NCBI RefSeq assembly: GCF_900069005.2
Contig: NZ_LN831278.1
Span: 693,643 to 747,755, forward strand
Source: Paenibacillus sp. GM2
GTDB taxonomy: Bacteria; Bacillota; Bacilli; Paenibacillales; Paenibacillaceae
DNA: 54,113 nucleotides
Reading direction: 5' to 3'
Shown: positions 46,051 to 54,113 of the stretch, one piece after another
Position numbering within the stretch: the stretch's first letter is position 1
Layout of the letters: each line of letters opens with the position of its first letter
The notes under the pieces: model-generated
Databases searched by the model: none
What the model was told of the DNA's origin: nothing
What the model saw: the letters and a program-made list of their open reading frames with translations, nothing else
Program-made: the position numbers and the translations under genes

Positions 46051-48490
46051 TCTGGAAGGAAGGGTCAGAGGGGATAACCTGACGGTGTTCGCTGCACCAT
46101 TACAGGCAGGAGGCCCTGCTTCATTCCGCCAATTAGTGGTGAACAGAAGTGTGATCTCCCTGCTGCTATTTGCGTTGTTCTCGGAATGGCTATTTCCGCT
46201 GCAGAAGTTGATCGGTGATGATCATTATCGTGTCATCACTCTGTTTATGATGCTCACAGGTGCACTGTTGTTCATCGGCTGTCTGAACTTGCCAAAGGGC
46301 CTGCTGTTTGGCTTATACCCTTTGCTGGTCAGTGCGTCTCTGTACTTCCTGTATGGGGTGGGAAGCGGGGGAAGATGGTTCTCCAGCTATGCTCAGCTGC
46401 TGGGAAATGATCTTACAGATATTGTCCAATCAGGCCGGTTATACGAGGTAAGCATCGAGACGCGTGCTCTGCTGCTTCTTATCGGCTGGACACTGCTGGT
46501 ATCCTCCGTGCAAATATTGGCCTTTGGCAGGCAGAGCGCGATGTTGTTCTTCGTAGCATCGATTGTTTACTTGCTGGCGCTTGAAATAGCCGGTGAACTG
46601 AATATATATGCTGGCCTTGTCCGCACTCTATGCTGGGGGCTGCTTTTGCAGCTAGTCCTGTTCAGGCAAAGACTGCAGATTATAACGGGGGGTCTGTCCT
46701 TCCCAGAGACAAAGCCATTGCGCCATTCATGGCGAATGCCAATGCAGGTTTTAGGAGCGGAAGGACATCGGAATCTTGCAGGTCAGCTGCGAACAAGAGG
46801 AATGGAGCGGATTTGGCTCGCAGTTAGTGCTGTTTTTTTATTGGCAGGCTTGTTAGGGACAGCCTTTCTTACTATCCGCATGCCCGTGAAGCCCGTAAGA
46901 GAGATCGCCTGGAATGAGGTGATCCGGGCCTGGGAGAATTGGAATGGCGAACGGCTCGGGGAAAGACAAACCCAGGCGTATAAGATGTCTGGATATGGCC
47001 AGGATGATTCCACTTTGGGGTCTGCTCTGAGCCTTCGGCATGAAAGATACTTTACGGCTTTCTCGCCCTATCGTACATATTGGCGCGGCGAGAGTAAAAA
47101 TGTATATACGGGACAAGGCTGGCTGGAGTCCGGTACAGACCGAATTTTGCTTGAAAATGTGGGGGATGCCCCCGCAATCCCGGCTTCTAGCGGTGCCCAG
47201 GCCGGAGAGACGAGCGAGGCGGGAGCTATTTTTGAACAGACTGTTATATTCTCTAGGCCGGAGAGCAGGGATATTCCTCTGTTTACGGGCGGCCTGCCCA
47301 CGGGAACCGGACGTTTATATGTCGATGAGAATCTGGAGGAGAAGGCCGACAGCGGTATCTTATACGATTCATCCTCGAATGCGGCCTTTAGCAAATTGGA
47401 GCGAAATGAGAAGCTGTATGGCTATAAAGTAAGGGTACAGCCGCAGCAATATACGTTGGATCAATTGAAGCAAGCTGGGGGTATCGCCGATCCTGGAGAA
47501 GAGGCAACCATACAGCAGTCGCTGCAATTGCCTCAGCAATTGCCGTTACGCGTTAGGAGTCTGGGGACCGAACTGGTCGGGCAGGGCTCGAACCGGTATG
47601 AGTCAGTTACTGCGGTTATGAACTATTTACAGAACAACTATACGTACAATCTTAATACGTCGCTCCCCCCATCCGGTCATGACCTTGTGGATGATTTTCT
47701 ATTCGAGAGCCAAAGCGGGTATTGTGATCATTTCTCGACGGCGATGACCGTCTTGCTGCGAAGTGGAGGGGTGCCCGCCAGATGGGTCAAAGGCTTCGCA
47801 CCCGGGGAACTTATAGCGACAACTAGTAATCAGTATGACGTTGCCTATTCGGATGCTCATTCTTGGGTAGAAGTCTATTTTCCTGGGCTAGGCTGGGTGC
47901 CCTTTGATCCAACGCCAGGTTTTGAGAGCTTATCCGTATTTGGCCAGGAGAATATCGCAGAGACGTCTTCTGAACTTGATATGGGTTTAATCATGGAACA
48001 AGCAGCCCGGATTGCACACCAAATGAAGCAAGGGCTGTCTATGGCGGCCCATATGCTCTGGATCAGGATCGCGCCGAATCTGCTCATGTGGACCATTGTG
48101 CTGTGCAGTATACCCGCTGTCGTCTGGTTGCTCTGGAGTTATCGTCGGGAGCTATTTTGCTGGAACGCGCTTTTGTTGAGTCTCTATCTCCTTAAGCCGC
48201 GCCGACAATTTCCTGGTTCCGATGAATTGCTATTGGCAGCCGATATCGTCTGGCGTCAGTTATATCGATGTTTTGGCCTTAAGCCACAAGCTATGACCGC
48301 ACGGGAGTACATGACTTTGGTGCAAGCTGGGAACAGAGAAAATTATACCGAATTGGATGATTTTATAATGAACTGGGAAAACCTCTATTATGGAAGGGTC
48401 AGGTTGGGGCGACATGAAAGTATGCATTTTTTGAGGAGATGCCGAGATTTGGCATATCGTTACCGCGATCTCCCTCATGATCTTCCTTGA
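46037..48490 (+). CDS. Membrane transglutaminase-like protein, TgpA type
   Basis: 817 residues. About six to seven N-terminal transmembrane helices, an outside region with the transglutaminase core, and one further helix near residue 690 before a short C-terminal DUF4129-like region. The triad is Cys563 in SGYCDHFSTAMTVLLRSGGVPARWVKGF, His in SDAHSWVEVYFPG, and Asp in VPFDPTPGF. It would cut or link peptides outside the membrane. ATG at 46037 is chosen because GGGGGGAC lies ahead and upstream frames run inside DUF58. The stop codon at 48488-48490 lies within the promoter of guaA. Confidence 0.88.
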   Translation: MPAPNLEGRVRGDNLTVFAAPLQAGGPASFRQLVVNRSVISLLLFALFSEWLFPLQKLIGDDHYRVITLFMMLTGALLFIGCLNLPKGLLFGLYPLLVSASLYFLYGVGSGGRWFSSYAQLLGNDLTDIVQSGRLYEVSIETRALLLLIGWTLLVSSVQILAFGRQSAMLFFVASIVYLLALEIAGELNIYAGLVRTLCWGLLLQLVLFRQRLQIITGGLSFPETKPLRHSWRMPMQVLGAEGHRNLAGQLRTRGMERIWLAVSAVFLLAGLLGTAFLTIRMPVKPVREIAWNEVIRAWENWNGERLGERQTQAYKMSGYGQDDSTLGSALSLRHERYFTAFSPYRTYWRGESKNVYTGQGWLESGTDRILLENVGDAPAIPASSGAQAGETSEAGAIFEQTVIFSRPESRDIPLFTGGLPTGTGRLYVDENLEEKADSGILYDSSSNAAFSKLERNEKLYGYKVRVQPQQYTLDQLKQAGGIADPGEEATIQQSLQLPQQLPLRVRSLGTELVGQGSNRYESVTAVMNYLQNNYTYNLNTSLPPSGHDLVDDFLFESQSGYCDHFSTAMTVLLRSGGVPARWVKGFAPGELIATTSNQYDVAYSDAHSWVEVYFPGLGWVPFDPTPGFESLSVFGQENIAETSSELDMGLIMEQAARIAHQMKQGLSMAAHMLWIRIAPNLLMWTIVLCSIPAVVWLLWSYRRELFCWNALLLSLYLLKPRRQFPGSDELLLAADIVWRQLYRCFGLKPQAMTAREYMTLVQAGNRENYTELDDFIMNWENLYYGRVRLGRHESMHFLRRCRDLAYRYRDLPHDLP

Positions 48491-48516
48491 CGACATCTTT
48501 CGTCGTTGCGTATAAT
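48487..48516 (+). promoter_or_regulatory. Promoter of guaA
   Basis: TTGACG (48487-48492), an 18-base spacer and TATAAT (48511-48516). The -35 box overlaps the stop codon of the transglutaminase gene. The spacer contains the dyad ACGAC/GTCGT. No room is left for a guanine riboswitch before guaA. Confidence 0.8.
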
Positions 48517-48544
48517 TATTGTCATTAATTGAGGGAGGCCAGTT

Positions 48545-50083
48545 ATGAATAAGCCAAATGAAATCATTGTCGTTCTGGATTTTGGAGGACAATATAACCA
48601 ACTAATCGCTAGACGGATTCGCGACCTGGGCGTGTACAGCGAATTGTTGCCATATAATACCCCGGTGGGGCGTCTTCGCGAGCTGGCGCCGAAGGGCATC
48701 GTGTTCTCTGGCGGACCGGCTAGTGTATATGCAGAAGATGCTCCACATATCGATCCGGCTATTTATGACATCGGTGTTCCGATTTTCGGAATCTGCTACG
48801 GAATGCAATTGATGGCGCAACAGCTTGGAGGCAAGGTTGAGCGGGCGAACAAACGTGAGTACGGTAAATCTGAGGTCGATTTTGACCCTAATCTGGCTTT
48901 GGTGAAGGGTCTGGATACAAAACAGACATTATGGATGAGCCACGGGGATCATGTTACACAAATGCCGGAAGGATTTGCACTAGGGGGTTGGACAGGGTCT
49001 GCACCTATCGCTGCCTTCGTTAATAAAGAGCGCGAATTGTACGGGGTTCAGTTCCATCCGGAGGTTCGTCACTCCCTGCACGGGAATGAGATGATTAAGA
49101 ATTTCCTGTATGAAGTTTGTAAGTGCGAGGGCAACTGGTCCATGGAGACCTTTATTGAGGATACCATTCGAGATATTCGCAACCAGGTTGGCGACAAGAA
49201 GGTACTGTGCGCATTAAGCGGCGGGGTAGATTCATCTGTCGTAGCCATGCTGATTCATAAAGCGATCGGTGATCAGCTTACTTGTATGTTCATCGACCAC
49301 GGCTTGCTCCGTAAAGGCGAAGCTGAGAGCGTGATGGAGACCTTTGTTGGCAAGTTCGATATGAAAGTGGTCAAGATTGATGCTCGCGAACGATTCCTCT
49401 CGAAGCTGGCTGGAGTGGATGATCCTGAGAAGAAGCGTAAAATTATCGGTAACGAATTCATTTACGTATTTGACGAAGAATCCAGCAAATTTGATGACTT
49501 TAGGTTCCTGGCTCAAGGTACTTTGTATACGGATATTGTCGAGAGCGGTACGGCGACGGCGCAGACGATCAAGTCTCACCACAACGTTGGCGGCTTGCCA
49601 GAAGACATGAAGTTCGAATTAGTCGAACCGCTGAAGGCGCTGTTTAAGGATGAAGTTCGTAAAGTTGGCGAAGAGTGCGGCTTGCCTAAGGAAATCGTCT
49701 GGAGACAGCCGTTCCCGGGTCCAGGTCTGGCCATTCGCGTATTGGGCGATGTAACGGAAGACAAACTGAAGATCGTTCGCGATTCCGATTATATCCTGCG
49801 TGAAGAGATTGCCAATGCGGGCCTTGACCGCGAAATCTGGCAATACTTCACCGCTCTGCCTAATATGAAGAGTGTAGGTGTCATGGGCGACGAGCGCACC
49901 TATTCCTACACCGTCGGCATCCGCGCTGTAACCTCCATCGACGGCATGACCGCCGACTGGGCGCGTATCCCTTGGGATGTGCTCGAGAAAATCTCGGTAC
50001 GGATCGTCAACGAGGTAGAGAATGTCAACCGCGTTGTGTATGACATTACCTCGAAGCCACCGGCTACGATTGAGTGGGAATAA
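48545..50083 (+). CDS. guaA: GMP synthase, glutamine-hydrolysing
   Basis: 512 residues. It converts XMP, ATP and glutamine to GMP. The N-terminal glutaminase domain has Cys84 in [14 protein letters not shown] and His in GVQFHPEV. The ATP-pyrophosphatase loop is [12 protein letters not shown]. The C-terminus has the conserved [27 protein letters not shown] end, so the gene is intact although the next bases carry an integrase fragment. GAGGGAGG lies 7 bases before the ATG. It has its own promoter and a terminator. It is near the purine permease but separated by the AT-rich scar. Confidence 0.97.
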   Translation: MNKPNEIIVVLDFGGQYNQLIARRIRDLGVYSELLPYNTPVGRLRELAPKGIVFSGGPASVYAEDAPHIDPAIYDIGVPIFGICYGMQLMAQQLGGKVERANKREYGKSEVDFDPNLALVKGLDTKQTLWMSHGDHVTQMPEGFALGGWTGSAPIAAFVNKERELYGVQFHPEVRHSLHGNEMIKNFLYEVCKCEGNWSMETFIEDTIRDIRNQVGDKKVLCALSGGVDSSVVAMLIHKAIGDQLTCMFIDHGLLRKGEAESVMETFVGKFDMKVVKIDARERFLSKLAGVDDPEKKRKIIGNEFIYVFDEESSKFDDFRFLAQGTLYTDIVESGTATAQTIKSHHNVGGLPEDMKFELVEPLKALFKDEVRKVGEECGLPKEIVWRQPFPGPGLAIRVLGDVTEDKLKIVRDSDYILREEIANAGLDREIWQYFTALPNMKSVGVMGDERTYSYTVGIRAVTSIDGMTADWARIPWDVLEKISVRIVNEVENVNRVVYDITSKPPATIEWE

Positions 50084-50193
50084 ACTGAGAGAAATGATGA
50101 TCTGAAACGACGTGAATTCTTGGTCACAAGGGTTTGTAGTGTTTAAGGCAATGCAATTCCCATTGCACCCGCAACCATTGGATGATAAAAGTT

Positions 50194-50239
50194 ACTCTCT
50201 TTTATCTGCGTTATTTACCAGATGAAAGGGAGTTTTTTT
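50194..50239 (+). terminator. Terminator of guaA
   Basis: ACTCTCTTTTATCTG (50194-50208) pairs with CAGATGAAAGGGAGT (50219-50233), two pairs being G-U, then six or more T. The 3' arm overlaps the start of the integrase fragment. Confidence 0.8.
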
Positions 50240-50374
50240 ATAGCCCAAATTAATGAGTTAATCGAGGATTTCAGACTAAATCAAGAAGTACGGGGCAGAG
50301 CCAAGAAGTACATTGATATCAGTATATATCGCTTAAACAGGTGGCAAGAATATACCTTTACAAAAAAACAATAA
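50222..50374 (+). pseudogene. Truncated tyrosine-recombinase (integrase), N-terminus only
   Basis: A 50-residue open frame beginning ATG at 50222. The part INELIEDFRLNQEVRGRA followed by KKYIDISIYRLNRWQEY is typical of the N-terminal SAM-like DNA-binding domain of phage/ICE integrases. It stops at 50372-50374 long before any catalytic Arg-His-Arg-Tyr residues. No SD is visible, and the start lies within the guaA terminator arm. The 3' end of guaA is a known integration site for genomic islands in several bacteria, so this is best read as the remnant of an excised or decayed element. An unrelated chance frame is the alternative. Confidence 0.55.
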
Positions 50375-50544
50375 GGATAATAGAGCAAATATTAAAAAAG
50401 TTCGTTCATGAATTGACAACTCAGGTCTTTTTAAGTAGTGTTCCGAAACTATTTTAACGACTTTATTGTTTGAGTTTGGTAAAAAGATGAGAGCATTTAA
50501 GGAAGAAATTAAAGATAGGGTAACTAAGAACCAATGAAACATTA

Positions 50545-50580
50545 TGACAAAGAGTGTCCATTTTTGGACACTCTTTGTCA
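50545..50580. repeat. Perfect 16-bp inverted repeat
   Basis: TGACAAAGAGTGTCCA (50545-50560) and its exact complement at 50565-50580 around TTTT. No T-run follows on either strand. Could be a terminator of the lost element, an operator or an excision scar. Confidence 0.8.
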
Positions 50581-50872
50581 GTTGATAGTGGATCAATACT
50601 TAATGTGGCCAATGATATATTGCTTTTTGTACTAATTCCAAAGCCCTTAACTGTTTCACTAATATATTATTCTTTTCCATAATGTCAACACCGTGCTGCT
50701 TTAGTCTTGACGCTTATGATAATTATTTTATTAGAATTAGCTTTCAATACGATGTCTGTTCCTCAGGATCATTATTAATGAAAGTATCCTGCTTGACCTC
50801 TTTTTTTATAGTTAGAAAAAGGAGGGCAGGGTTAATCGTTTTGTTATTTTGAACTGATATTGATAAGATCAC

Positions 50873-51165
50873 TTACTTTCTGCCATCGGCAAGTTTGGAA
50901 CCTTCAGGATAGAGATTTTCATAGATGGTGGAAGAAATAAAGAAGTTATCGTCTCTCCAAATATACTTTCCAAGATCATCATAAAATCGTATTTGCCCCC
51001 TGTCCTAAAGACATTTTCATAGCTTAACACTATCCTAGCCGAAAGAAGCCTGCTTTGATTGGGATATCCATGAATTTAACCTTTAACAAGACACTCTGCC
51101 CTGAAAAGAGGGAGGTAGAGTCACAATTAGTGTTTTGTATCGGATAGTTATACAGGGTAAAAGGG
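50873..51165 (-). pseudogene. Decayed gene remnant
   Basis: Read on the minus strand, three short frames join into protein-like sequence with frameshifts: SLFSGQSVLLKVKFMDIP and IKAGFFRLG at the right, SYENVFRTGG in the middle, then QIRFYDDLGKYIWRDDNF followed by FISSTIYENLYPEGSKLADGRK and a stop at 50875-50873. The last frame has the composition of a real soluble protein. At least one frameshift, near 50995, separates the segments. I do not recognise the family. It is read in the same direction as the intact gene at 51195, just downstream of it. Confidence 0.45.
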
Positions 51166-51194
51166 AATTAGACACTTGTCTAGATTTAAGGTGG

Positions 51195-51596
51195 TTACGC
51201 TTTGTTAATAGCAATATAGATTTCAATCTCTCCATTTGTATCGTATTTTTCAAAATCGAATGTGTAAGCTCTGTCTAACTCCCCGTTTTCTTCTAAAGCC
51301 CAAATCCGCTGCCAGGTTTCGAATACACCATTGTCTTTGGAGCTGTCTACTTTGAAAATTTCATAACCTTGTTCAGATATAGTGAGCTTGTTAGTTGTAC
51401 TGAAGGAAGAGGTAGCAATCGAAAGATCGTAATCGCCTTTGTAATTACTCTCATAGTTGTGGTATACGCCGAAAATGACCGTGTTCGCGACCTCGGGCCG
51501 AGCTTGTATGCTCTGCCACACCCCCGTAATTTTTGAGTACATGTCAGGGTCTGTAAAATTATTTGTGCGAATGCTTTCCAAAATATATAGTTCCAT
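51195..51596 (-). CDS. Effector-binding (GyrI-like) domain protein
   Basis: 133 residues. It consists only of the GyrI/AraC effector-binding fold, as in Bacillus YdeE-like C-terminal domains: FGVYHNYESNYKGDYDLSIATSS, IFKVDSSKDNGVFETWQRIWAL and the ending RAYTFDFEKYDTNGEIEIYIAINKA, which has the conserved Glu. There is no DNA-binding domain. Such stand-alone domains bind small molecules or act in toxin/stress resistance. AAGGAG lies 9 bases before the ATG. It sits between an integrase scar and the purine riboswitch and may have arrived with the lost element. Confidence 0.75.
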   Translation of the reverse strand: MELYILESIRTNNFTDPDMYSKITGVWQSIQARPEVANTVIFGVYHNYESNYKGDYDLSIATSSFSTTNKLTISEQGYEIFKVDSSKDNGVFETWQRIWALEENGELDRAYTFDFEKYDTNGEIEIYIAINKA

Positions 51597-51784
51597 TTTT
51601 TACCACTCCTTTTGTTGTATTTGATCTCATCTTAGACCATGTAATATGACAACATATCGTCTTATTCTAATATTTTGTGGTATGGATACAGGATAATATA
51701 ACAATACTATAGGAGAAATTACTAATTTTTTAACAAATCACGAACATTAAAAAGAAATACATCCAAAAACATTCGCTTTTCATG

Positions 51785-51813
51785 TTGACAAGAATATTGT
51801 TCGCGCCTAGAAT
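51785..51813 (+). promoter_or_regulatory. Promoter of the purine permease transcript
   Basis: TTGACA (51785-51790), 17 bases, TAGAAT (51808-51813). Transcription would start near 51820, about 60 bases before the aptamer. Confidence 0.8.
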
Positions 51814-51879
51814 AGTCCATGTAGCAAATCTTCAAGTAAAGAGCTGCTGTTACAGGAACTATCGACAAATTTCTATATG

Positions 51880-51951
51880 CTTTTCGTATAATTCCGGGAA
51901 TTGGCCCGGAAGTTTCTACGAGGTCACCGTAAATGATCTGGCTACGGAAAG
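51880..51951 (+). ncRNA. Purine riboswitch aptamer, guanine class
   Basis: P1 is CTTTTCGTA (51880-51888) with TACGGAAAG (51943-51951), one G-U pair. J1/2 starts with TAAT, P2 is CCGGGAATTGGCCCGG, J2/3 is GTTTCTAC, P3 is AGGTCA with TGATCT enclosing CCGTAA, and J3/1 is GGCTACG. The key base equivalent to position 74 is C, which means guanine or hypoxanthine rather than adenine binding. Ligand binding should favour P1 and, with the downstream hairpin, stop transcription. Confidence 0.93.
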
Positions 51952-52066
51952 AAGAGGCGCACCGGCAATAACTCCGGACGATATATAGAATCATGTCCTT
52001 ATCCGCCAGATGCGGGGTACGGACTTGGAATTCTATTCTCCCGGCGCTTCTTCTATTCAGCAAGTG

Positions 52067-52098
52067 ACCTGGGAAGCTAGTAACAACCCGGGTTTTTT
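52067..52098 (+). terminator. Terminator of the riboswitch leader
   Basis: ACCTGGG (52067-52073) pairs with CCCGGGT (52087-52093, one G-U) and five or six T follow. It lies 64 bases before the permease start, as expected for transcription-off control. Confidence 0.8.
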
Positions 52099-52161
52099 GT
52101 CGTTCCTGACTTATTTTAAGCTATAGCTTTGAACAAGCACTTTTAAGGGGGAAATTTAACA

Positions 52162-53532
52162 ATGGATCGGTTCTTTAAGCTTAAGGAACACGGAACAAAT
52201 GTAAAAACTGAAATCATCGCGGGTATTACGACCTTTATGACGATGGCCTATATTTTATTCGTCAACACGTTGTTCCTTGGACCAAACGGAGCTGGTATTC
52301 CTGCTGATGGTGTTTTCTTCGCAACGACGGTAGGGGCGGGCCTGATTACAATTATTATGGGATTATTCGTTAACATCCCGATCGCGCTTGCGCCTGGTAT
52401 GGGACTTAATGCGTACTTCATGACCGTTGTTCTTAGCTCTGGAGGAGAAATCACTTGGCAAGCCGCCCTTGGGGCCGTATTTATTTCCGGTATCATTTTT
52501 ATCATCCTCACGATTACGAAGGTTCGTCAATTGCTGCTCGTTGCCGTTCCACAAAGTCTTAAAGCCGCTATCACGGTGGGTATCGGTTTGTTCGTAGCAA
52601 GCCTCGGTTTGAAAATGAGTAATTTGATCGCCGCAAACTTGTCGGGGGTTGAAGATGCAACGGTTACGATTCCTGGCAGCAGCATTAACTTTGCTTTTGG
52701 CGATTTTGTTCATAGTCATGATGTCCAATTAACATTAATCGGTTTGATTCTGATTGCTATTCTGATGGCAATGCGTGTAAAAGGCGCTTTATTAATAGGT
52801 ATCGTGGCAACAACTTTGATTGGTATTCCGATGGGAGTTACTGACGTAAGCGGCTTGTCGCATGCAACTTGGTTCCCTAACCTGAGCGACCTAGCAGTCG
52901 GCAAACTTGATATCGCAGGTGCGTTCAAGCTTGGTTTGCTCGAAATTGTATTCGTCTTTACCTTTGTTGAGTTGTTCGATACATTTGGTACACTTGTTGG
53001 TACGGCTACACGGGCCGGGTTGATGAAGGATAAGGAAAAAGGCGAGAAGATGATCGGTAAGGCGATGCTTGTTGACGCAGTTGGCGTTAGTACGGGTGCT
53101 GTGCTTGGTACAAGTACGATCACTTCCTTCGTGGAAAGTACGGCAGGCGTTGCTGAAGGCGGACGTACAGGTCTGACTTCCGTAACTACGGGAATCCTGT
53201 TCATCTGCGCTCTGTTCATTGCACCGCTGGCTGGAGTAGTTCCATCCGCTGCAACGGCTCCGGCATTGATTACAGTTGGTGTATTGATGATGGGTCAAGT
53301 GAAGTCGATTGAATGGGACGATTTCCTGTATGCATTCCCGGCATTCCTGACCATTATCCTGATGCCGTTCTCCGGAAGTATTGCTAACGGGATCTCGGCA
53401 GGTATCGTATCTTACGTAATTCTTGCTGTATTCAGCAACTTGGTTAACAAGAACAAAGTTAAGATTCACTGGTTGATGTGGATTCTGACTGTTTTGATCC
53501 TCTGCCGCTACATTTTCCTCGGCGCAGAATAA
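52162..53532 (+). CDS. pbuG: Guanine/hypoxanthine permease, AzgA/PbuG type
   Basis: 456 residues with about 12 to 14 transmembrane helices. The nucleobase-ion symporter signature is in the N-terminal ITTFMTMAYILFVNT and LAPGMGLNAYFMT, the GTSTITSFVESTAGVAEGGRTGLTSV substrate loop and the FTFVELFDTFGTLVGTATRAG region with the conserved Glu/Asp. It imports guanine and hypoxanthine. Its leader carries a guanine-class purine riboswitch, which supports the substrate. The ATG has AGGGGGAAA ahead. It is followed by a terminator and the rRNA operon. Bacillus has pbuG and pbuO of this type; I use pbuG. Confidence 0.9.
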   Translation: MDRFFKLKEHGTNVKTEIIAGITTFMTMAYILFVNTLFLGPNGAGIPADGVFFATTVGAGLITIIMGLFVNIPIALAPGMGLNAYFMTVVLSSGGEITWQAALGAVFISGIIFIILTITKVRQLLLVAVPQSLKAAITVGIGLFVASLGLKMSNLIAANLSGVEDATVTIPGSSINFAFGDFVHSHDVQLTLIGLILIAILMAMRVKGALLIGIVATTLIGIPMGVTDVSGLSHATWFPNLSDLAVGKLDIAGAFKLGLLEIVFVFTFVELFDTFGTLVGTATRAGLMKDKEKGEKMIGKAMLVDAVGVSTGAVLGTSTITSFVESTAGVAEGGRTGLTSVTTGILFICALFIAPLAGVVPSAATAPALITVGVLMMGQVKSIEWDDFLYAFPAFLTIILMPFSGSIANGISAGIVSYVILAVFSNLVNKNKVKIHWLMWILTVLILCRYIFLGAE

Positions 53533-53557
53533 TGTCATTAATATAAGTAAGTATTTT

Positions 53558-53594
53558 AAAGGCTGGTCGCCCGTGGGGTGACCGGCCTTTTCTG
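53558..53594 (+). terminator. Terminator of purine permease gene
   Basis: AAAGGCTGGTC (53558-53568) pairs with GACCGGCCTTT (53580-53590, one G-U) and TTTTCT follows. Confidence 0.85.
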
Positions 53595-53709
53595 TATTTT
53601 TATTTGGAATTAATTACAATTTGTATTTGGGTGCAATATTTGATATATTAATTAAACGCCGCTTCAAACGGCTGGTTGATTTTAGAAAAGACAAGCTTAA
53701 AAAAAGTTG

Positions 53710-53738
53710 TTGCTTTTCTGAAATGGACATGATATATT
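53710..53738 (+). promoter_or_regulatory. Promoter of rRNA operon
   Basis: TTGCTT (53710-53715), 17 bases, TATATT (53733-53738). The region before it is A/T-rich, as an UP element would be. It starts transcription about 140 bases before 16S. Confidence 0.65.
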
Positions 53739-53887
53739 ATAAGAGTTGCTGCTGAGAACGCAGCGACGCTAAAAACGAAGTTGATCTTTGAAAACTGAAC
53801 AACGAGTGAGCGGGTTTCACGTCAAGTGAAATCTGAGAAATAAGTCAGATTCAAAATGAGCTAATCGCTCTTTTCAATGAGTAACAC

Positions 53888-54113
53888 TTTATTGGAGAGT
53901 TTGATCCTGGCTCAGGACGAACGCTGGCGGCGTGCCTAATACATGCAAGTCGAGCGGACTTGATGGAGAGCTTGCTCTCCGGAGGGTTAGCGGCGGACGG
54001 GTGAGTAACACGTAGGTAACCTGCCTGTAAGACTGGGATAACTAGCGGAAACGTTAGCTAATACCGGATAATTTATTTTCTCGCATGGGGAAGTAATGAA
54101 AGACGGAGCAATC
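53888..54113 (+). rRNA. 16S ribosomal RNA, 5' end
   Basis: The 5' end is ATTGGAGAGTTTGATCCTGG with the GCTCAGGACGAACGCTGGCG and GGCGGCGTGCCTAATACATG blocks, then a helix-6 GGAGAGCTTGCTCTCC hairpin. The first 226 bases are inside the window; the rest lies to the right. The variable region with GAGGGTTAGCGGCGGACGGG and the CTCGCATGGGGAAGTAATG helix fits Paenibacillus. Confidence 0.98.

Larger units (their letters stand above)
50084..51194. other. AT-rich gene-poor stretch after guaA
   Basis: 1.1 kb, clearly lower in GC than the flanks. It contains the guaA terminator, a truncated integrase start, a perfect 16-base-pair hairpin and decayed coding remnants on both strands. No intact gene is supported. 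A plus-frame remnant near 50450-50535 ends LLFEFGKKMRAFKEEIKDRVTKNQ split by no start; treat as low confidence. Confidence 0.65.
51597..52161. other. Promoter, purine riboswitch and leader of permease gene
   Basis: 565 bases without a protein gene. The left 180 bases hold the upstream region of the effector-binding gene on the minus strand. The rest is the promoter, aptamer, structured spacer and terminator listed separately. Open frames on both strands here are fortuitous. Confidence 0.85.
53533..53887. other. Terminator, rRNA promoter and leader
   Basis: 355 bases holding the permease terminator, a ribosomal promoter and a leader with the hairpin CTGCTGAGAACGCAG and the GATCTTTGAAAACTGAACAA block typical of Firmicute rrn leaders. 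Confidence 0.75.

Noticed and set aside
48491..48544. Guanine riboswitch before guaA
   Set aside because: Only 54 bases separate the genes and a promoter fills them; no aptamer motif is present.
50333..50596. 87-residue hydrophobic minus-strand open frame
   Set aside because: AT-rich region, no SD, runs through the perfect hairpin and the integrase remnant; composition is explained by base content.
51722..52063. 113-residue minus-strand and 68-residue plus-strand frames over the riboswitch
   Set aside because: They overlap a clear purine aptamer and its promoter; no protein family features.

Overview
The window is chromosomal DNA of a low-to-mid GC Firmicute, almost certainly Paenibacillus or a close relative. 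The evidence is the start of a 16S rRNA gene at the right edge, Bacillus-type SD sequences and sigma-A promoters, a YesM/YesN-type two-component pair, tandem GH65 phosphorylases, and exported enzymes carrying copper-amine-oxidase-like domains. Family assignments come from reading motifs in the sequence; no database search was run.

Layout. 1-5.8 kb: end of mutY, a small hypothetical gene, a GNAT acetyltransferase, rnhA, queG, an HD-GYP-type gene, a YneF-type membrane protein and folE. 5.9-15.7 kb: mostly minus-strand genes (a two-domain superoxide dismutase, two alpha/beta hydrolases, a GntR-regulated membrane protein, aconitase), with an IclR regulator on plus. 15.9-20.1 kb: an amidase-like protein, ddl, an inositol-phosphatase-family gene and two small conserved proteins. 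20.2-26.5 kb: a methyltransferase, then two GH65 phosphorylases and beta-phosphoglucomutase. 27.4-34.3 kb: histidine kinase, AraC-type response regulator, two ABC sugar permeases and a solute-binding lipoprotein. 35-43.6 kb: glutamate-1-semialdehyde aminomutase, an LCP protein, a Bcp peroxiredoxin, a TetR regulator with an MMPL exporter, and a polysaccharide deacetylase. 43.8-50.1 kb: MoxR, DUF58, transglutaminase, then guaA. 50.1-51.6 kb: an AT-rich, gene-poor stretch with a truncated integrase and decayed coding remnants. 51.7-54.1 kb: a guanine-class purine riboswitch, its purine permease gene, and a ribosomal RNA promoter with the 5' end of 16S rRNA.

How the genes work together. The 21-34 kb block reads as one system for an alpha-linked gluco-oligosaccharide. 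The kinase/regulator pair would sense it. The lipoprotein and permeases would import it using a shared ATPase encoded elsewhere. Two different GH65 enzymes would split it with phosphate, and beta-phosphoglucomutase would feed the beta-glucose 1-phosphate to glycolysis. A CcpA site lies ahead of the binding-protein gene. The sensing/uptake half is bracketed by two 183-bp elements with identical geometry: four copies of a 24-bp unit, two forward and two inverted, spaced 26/35/26 bp. These elements, a second family of repeats that also separates kinase from regulator, and a tandem-repeat tract are the most unusual things here. guaA, the purine permease with its riboswitch and the rRNA operon form a loose growth/purine cluster, interrupted by a probable integration scar just after guaA.
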